NCBI RefSeq assembly: GCF_900168685.1
Contig: NZ_FVZN01000014.1
Span: forward strand, 1 to 64,000
Reading direction: 5' to 3'
Length of the DNA stretch: 64,000 nt
From: Solibacillus isronensis
GTDB taxonomy: Bacteria > Bacillota > Bacilli > Bacillales_A > Planococcaceae
The notes beneath the pieces are model-generated. The model saw only the letters and a program-made list of their open reading frames with translations, was not told the origin of the DNA and ran no database searches. Made by a program: the position numbers and the translations under genes. Of the stretch, positions 61,645 to 64,000 are shown piece after piece; position 1 is the stretch's first letter; each line of letters starts with the position of its first letter.

Positions 61645-62595
61645 TTGAAGAAAATTATGGTGACCGGTGCTTTAGGTCAAATTGGTTCGGAATTAGTAGA
61701 GAAATTACGCCATACGTATGGCACAGATAATGTATTGGCAACAGATATTCGAAAGATTGATCAGCATGAAGGTCCATTTGAAGTATTGGATGTAACAGAT
61801 GGGAAACGCATGCACACACTTGCCCATGATTTTGGTGCAGACACGATGATACACATGGCTGCATTACTCTCGGCAACAGCAGAAAAAAATCCGGTATTCG
61901 CCTGGAATTTAAATATGGGCGGTTTAATGAATGCACTTGAAGTGGCACGTGAACTGGATATGCAGTTTTTCACACCAAGTTCAATCGGCGCATTCGGTCC
62001 TTCTACGCCAAAGGACAATACACCACAAGATACACTGCAGCGTCCAACAACGATGTACGGTGTCAATAAAGTAGCAGGCGAGTTATTATGCGACTACTAC
62101 TACACACGCTTTGGACTGGATACACGCGGTGTCCGTTTCCCGGGATTGATTTCTTATGTGACGCCACCAGGTGGAGGAACGACGGACTATGCGGTAGATA
62201 TTTATTATAAAGCTATTGCGGAAGGCCGCTACACATCGTATATTGCAGAAGGTACGTATATGGATATGATGTATATGCCCGATGCACTGCAGGCCATTGT
62301 TGATTTAATGGAAGCAGACCCGGCAAAGCTTGAGCACCGCAATGCATTCAATATTTCGGCGATGAGCTTTGAGCCGTCTCAAATCGCAGCCGAAATTAAA
62401 AAGCATATTCCAAGCTTCACAATGGATTATGATGTGGATCCGATCCGTCAAGCAATTGCCGACAGCTGGCCAAATGCAATCGACTCATCAGCAGCGATTG
62501 AGGAATGGGGTTTTAAAGCAAGCTACGATCTGGAAAAAATGACGGTCGATATGCTGGAAAAACTAAAAGTACGATTAGCGCAAAACGCGATTTAA
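61645..62595 (+). CDS. L-threonine 3-dehydrogenase, SDR type
   Basis: NAD-dependent enzyme of 316 residues that oxidises threonine to 2-amino-3-ketobutyrate, the substrate of Kbl. It is an extended [20 protein letters not shown] (NAD loop), [25 protein letters not shown] and [11 protein letters not shown] (Tyr-x3-Lys). It is not the zinc MDR type found in B. subtilis. TTG is the start, with SD GGGAGG. It lies 4.5 kb from kbl; the pair is split by salvage and repair genes. Terminator follows. Confidence 0.92.
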   Translation: MKKIMVTGALGQIGSELVEKLRHTYGTDNVLATDIRKIDQHEGPFEVLDVTDGKRMHTLAHDFGADTMIHMAALLSATAEKNPVFAWNLNMGGLMNALEVARELDMQFFTPSSIGAFGPSTPKDNTPQDTLQRPTTMYGVNKVAGELLCDYYYTRFGLDTRGVRFPGLISYVTPPGGGTTDYAVDIYYKAIAEGRYTSYIAEGTYMDMMYMPDALQAIVDLMEADPAKLEHRNAFNISAMSFEPSQIAAEIKKHIPSFTMDYDVDPIRQAIADSWPNAIDSSAAIEEWGFKASYDLEKMTVDMLEKLKVRLAQNAI

Positions 62596-62603
62596 TTTAT
62601 AGA

Positions 62604-62644
62604 AGCGAGTGAAACTGTTGAAAAGCAGTTCACTCGTTTTTTTT
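62604..62644 (+). terminator. terminator after the threonine dehydrogenase
   Basis: CGAGTGAACTG-like stem pairs with CAGTTCACTCG, followed by T8. Confidence 0.88.
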
Positions 62645-62798
62645 GTATAGGTGGCTGCGGAAATCTTCGGTGGAGGAGGTCTAAAAGCGAAATTCTATAA
62701 TATCCGCTTGCTCTTGTAAAATGAAATTCTTGCATTATTGACGAAATATTTTCATTTTTCAGTATATTATATTAGAATGTTATTGTGGGAGAAATTAG

Positions 62799-62845
62799 GA
62801 GGTGTTTTATCGGTAATGGGGATTGCCGGTAAAAGAGAACACCTC
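62799..62845 (+). promoter_or_regulatory. long hairpin in the leader of the acyl-CoA ligase gene
   Basis: GAGGTGTT pairs with AACACCTC, and the inner TTATCGGTAAT pairs with ATTGCCGGTAA (two G-U) around GGGG. It stands 21 nt before the start codon, downstream of the expected promoter, with no T run, so it is not a terminator. A 16-codon frame (ATG 62816) runs through its 3' arm and ends TAATG over the ligase start. A regulatory leader is inferred. Confidence 0.5.
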
Positions 62846-62865
62846 ATAAAAGGGGGAAATATATA

Positions 62866-64000
62866 ATGATGATGCAAACACCACTCGTTCTAACGGACAT
62901 GATCAAGCGTGCAGAAACGTATTATGCACACAAAGAAATTATTTCACGTACAAGTGAGGAAAAGGTGCATCGCCTTACATACGGGCAATGGGTGAAACGC
63001 ACAAGAAAACTGGCGCATGCATTAACAAAGCTGGGCATGGAGCGCGGCGACAAAATTGCTTCATTTGCCTGGAATCAGCACCGCCATTTAGAAGCGTATT
63101 TTGCGGTCCCATGTACAGGTGCAATTTTGCATATGGTCAATATCCGCCTGTCACCGGAACATATTGCGTACATTATTAATCATGCGGAAGATAAAATAAT
63201 TTTAATAGATGAAGATTTAGTGCCGCTCATTGAAGAAGTGCAGTCGGAACTGAAAACAATTGAACATTACATCATTATGGCGGATGGGGAACTGCCGGAA
63301 ACAACCTTGCCGAATGTACTGTCATACGAGGCATTGCTGGAAGAAGCAGATGAAAACTTTGCGTTCCCGGAAGATTTGGATGAAAATGCGCCGGCAAGCA
63401 TGTGCTATACAAGCGCAACAACTGGAAACCCAAAAGGGGTCGTGTATACACATCGTTCGCTCGTGCTGCATTCCATGTCAATTTCAATGGTGGATACGAT
63501 GGCAATCTCAGAACGTGACACGATTTTACCGATTGTTCCGATGTTCCATGTAAACGCTTGGGGGATGCCGTTTGCAGCAGTGAATGTAGGGGCGACACAA
63601 GTATTGATCGGCCCTCAATTTAAACCGGCATTAATATTGGATTTCATTGAGCAATACAATGTAACGAAAACAGCAGGCGTCCCGACAATCTGGCTCGGTG
63701 CATTGCAGGAACAGGAAAAAAGAGCACGTAATTTATCGACATTACAGGAGATTTTCTGTGGAGGATCTGCTTCACCAAAAGGACTTATTAAAAAGTACGA
63801 AGAAATGGACATCAACTATATTGTGGTATACGGCATGACGGAAACTTCACCGATTGTTTCGATGTCACGTGATCTGTCACATATGGATGACTGGTCATTG
63901 GATGAAAAAATTGAAACACGCGCGATGCAAGGTTTAACGGTTCCGGGGATTGAATCAAGCATCGTCAATGAAAATGGTGAAGTACCTTGGGATGGTGAAA
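62866..64000 (+). CDS. long-chain fatty acid-CoA ligase (partial, runs off the end)
   Basis: Start of an AMP-forming acyl-CoA synthetase; 378 residues are visible and no stop is reached. The P-loop-like motif is YTSATTGNPKGVVYTHRSL, followed by PMFHVNAWGMPF, GVPTIWLGALQ and YGMTETSPIVS, as in medium/long-chain fatty acid-CoA ligases (AlkK/FadK type). It activates a fatty acid with ATP and CoA for beta-oxidation. Three ATG codons are in a row (62866, 62869, 62872); SD AAAGGGGG fits the first. A hairpin leader precedes it. Confidence 0.9.
   Translation, partial: MMMQTPLVLTDMIKRAETYYAHKEIISRTSEEKVHRLTYGQWVKRTRKLAHALTKLGMERGDKIASFAWNQHRHLEAYFAVPCTGAILHMVNIRLSPEHIAYIINHAEDKIILIDEDLVPLIEEVQSELKTIEHYIIMADGELPETTLPNVLSYEALLEEADENFAFPEDLDENAPASMCYTSATTGNPKGVVYTHRSLVLHSMSISMVDTMAISERDTILPIVPMFHVNAWGMPFAAVNVGATQVLIGPQFKPALILDFIEQYNVTKTAGVPTIWLGALQEQEKRARNLSTLQEIFCGGSASPKGLIKKYEEMDINYIVVYGMTETSPIVSMSRDLSHMDDWSLDEKIETRAMQGLTVPGIESSIVNENGEVPWDGE

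Overview
The window looks like chromosome of a low-GC Gram-positive rod of the Bacillales, most likely a Planococcaceae member close to Solibacillus or Lysinibacillus. This is inferred from Shine-Dalgarno-rich starts, frequent TTG and GTG starts, T-run terminators, a surface (SLH) protein, a UvrX/YolD pair, MtnE/MtnU, HelD, CtaB, UppP, and a tRNA cluster with encoded CCA ends. No phage, transposase, CRISPR array or plasmid function was seen. Most genes are housekeeping or catabolic, in short operons.

Layout. 1-600: the tail of a tRNA cluster (fMet, Asp, Phe, Gly, Ile, Asn, Glu) with a terminator. 0.8-5.7 kb: an SLH/metallo-beta-lactamase/Excalibur surface protein, a gene-less array of 21-bp-period repeats, a secreted subtilisin, and a divergent HTH-TPR (RNPP-type) regulator followed by an unannotated 29-codon peptide gene, which together look like a quorum-sensing cassette. 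5.7-12.6 kb: aldehyde dehydrogenase with DUF779, an AbrB-type membrane protein, heme O synthase, a cloverleaf-like structured element, an M20 dipeptidase and a small membrane protein. 12.9-18.2 kb: PlsY coupled to a GNAT-aminotransferase fusion, an ECF sigma factor, a paired SMR pump with its TetR regulator and two matching operators, MarR, and an Spx-like protein. 18.8-31 kb: ABC-F protein, a PseG-like enzyme, oxidoreductases, HelD, UppP, a MarR-MFS operon, an aminotransferase and a cold-shock protein.

31.5-46 kb: topoisomerase III, a SET-domain protein, an M20 amidohydrolase operon with two membrane proteins and a divergent GAF/PucR regulator, an alanine/glycine symporter, an SMP-30-like lactonase, an MBL hydrolase and a second HelD. 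46-55 kb: a GyrI-like protein with a divergent WYL regulator, a GNAT acetyltransferase, a stay-green family protein, a YppG-like Gln/Pro-rich protein, an EamA transporter, an SDR, a nitroreductase, an EAL phosphodiesterase and a YbaK deacylase. 55-64 kb: threonine degradation (kbl, and an SDR-type threonine dehydrogenase 4.5 kb away) enclosing methionine salvage (mtnE/mtnU) and an SOS-controlled uvrX-yolD operon, then the start of an acyl-CoA ligase cut by the window end.

Most notable are two unrelated short-motif arrays with the same ~21-bp period (TATTAGAA at 2461-2776, TGAGGATTA at 57192-57304). Both lie between convergent genes, bounded by terminators. Next come the candidate RNPP receptor/pheromone/protease cassette and the PlsY plus N-acyltransferase-aminotransferase pair, which could make an undescribed aminolipid. 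All functions are assigned by reading motifs; no search was run.
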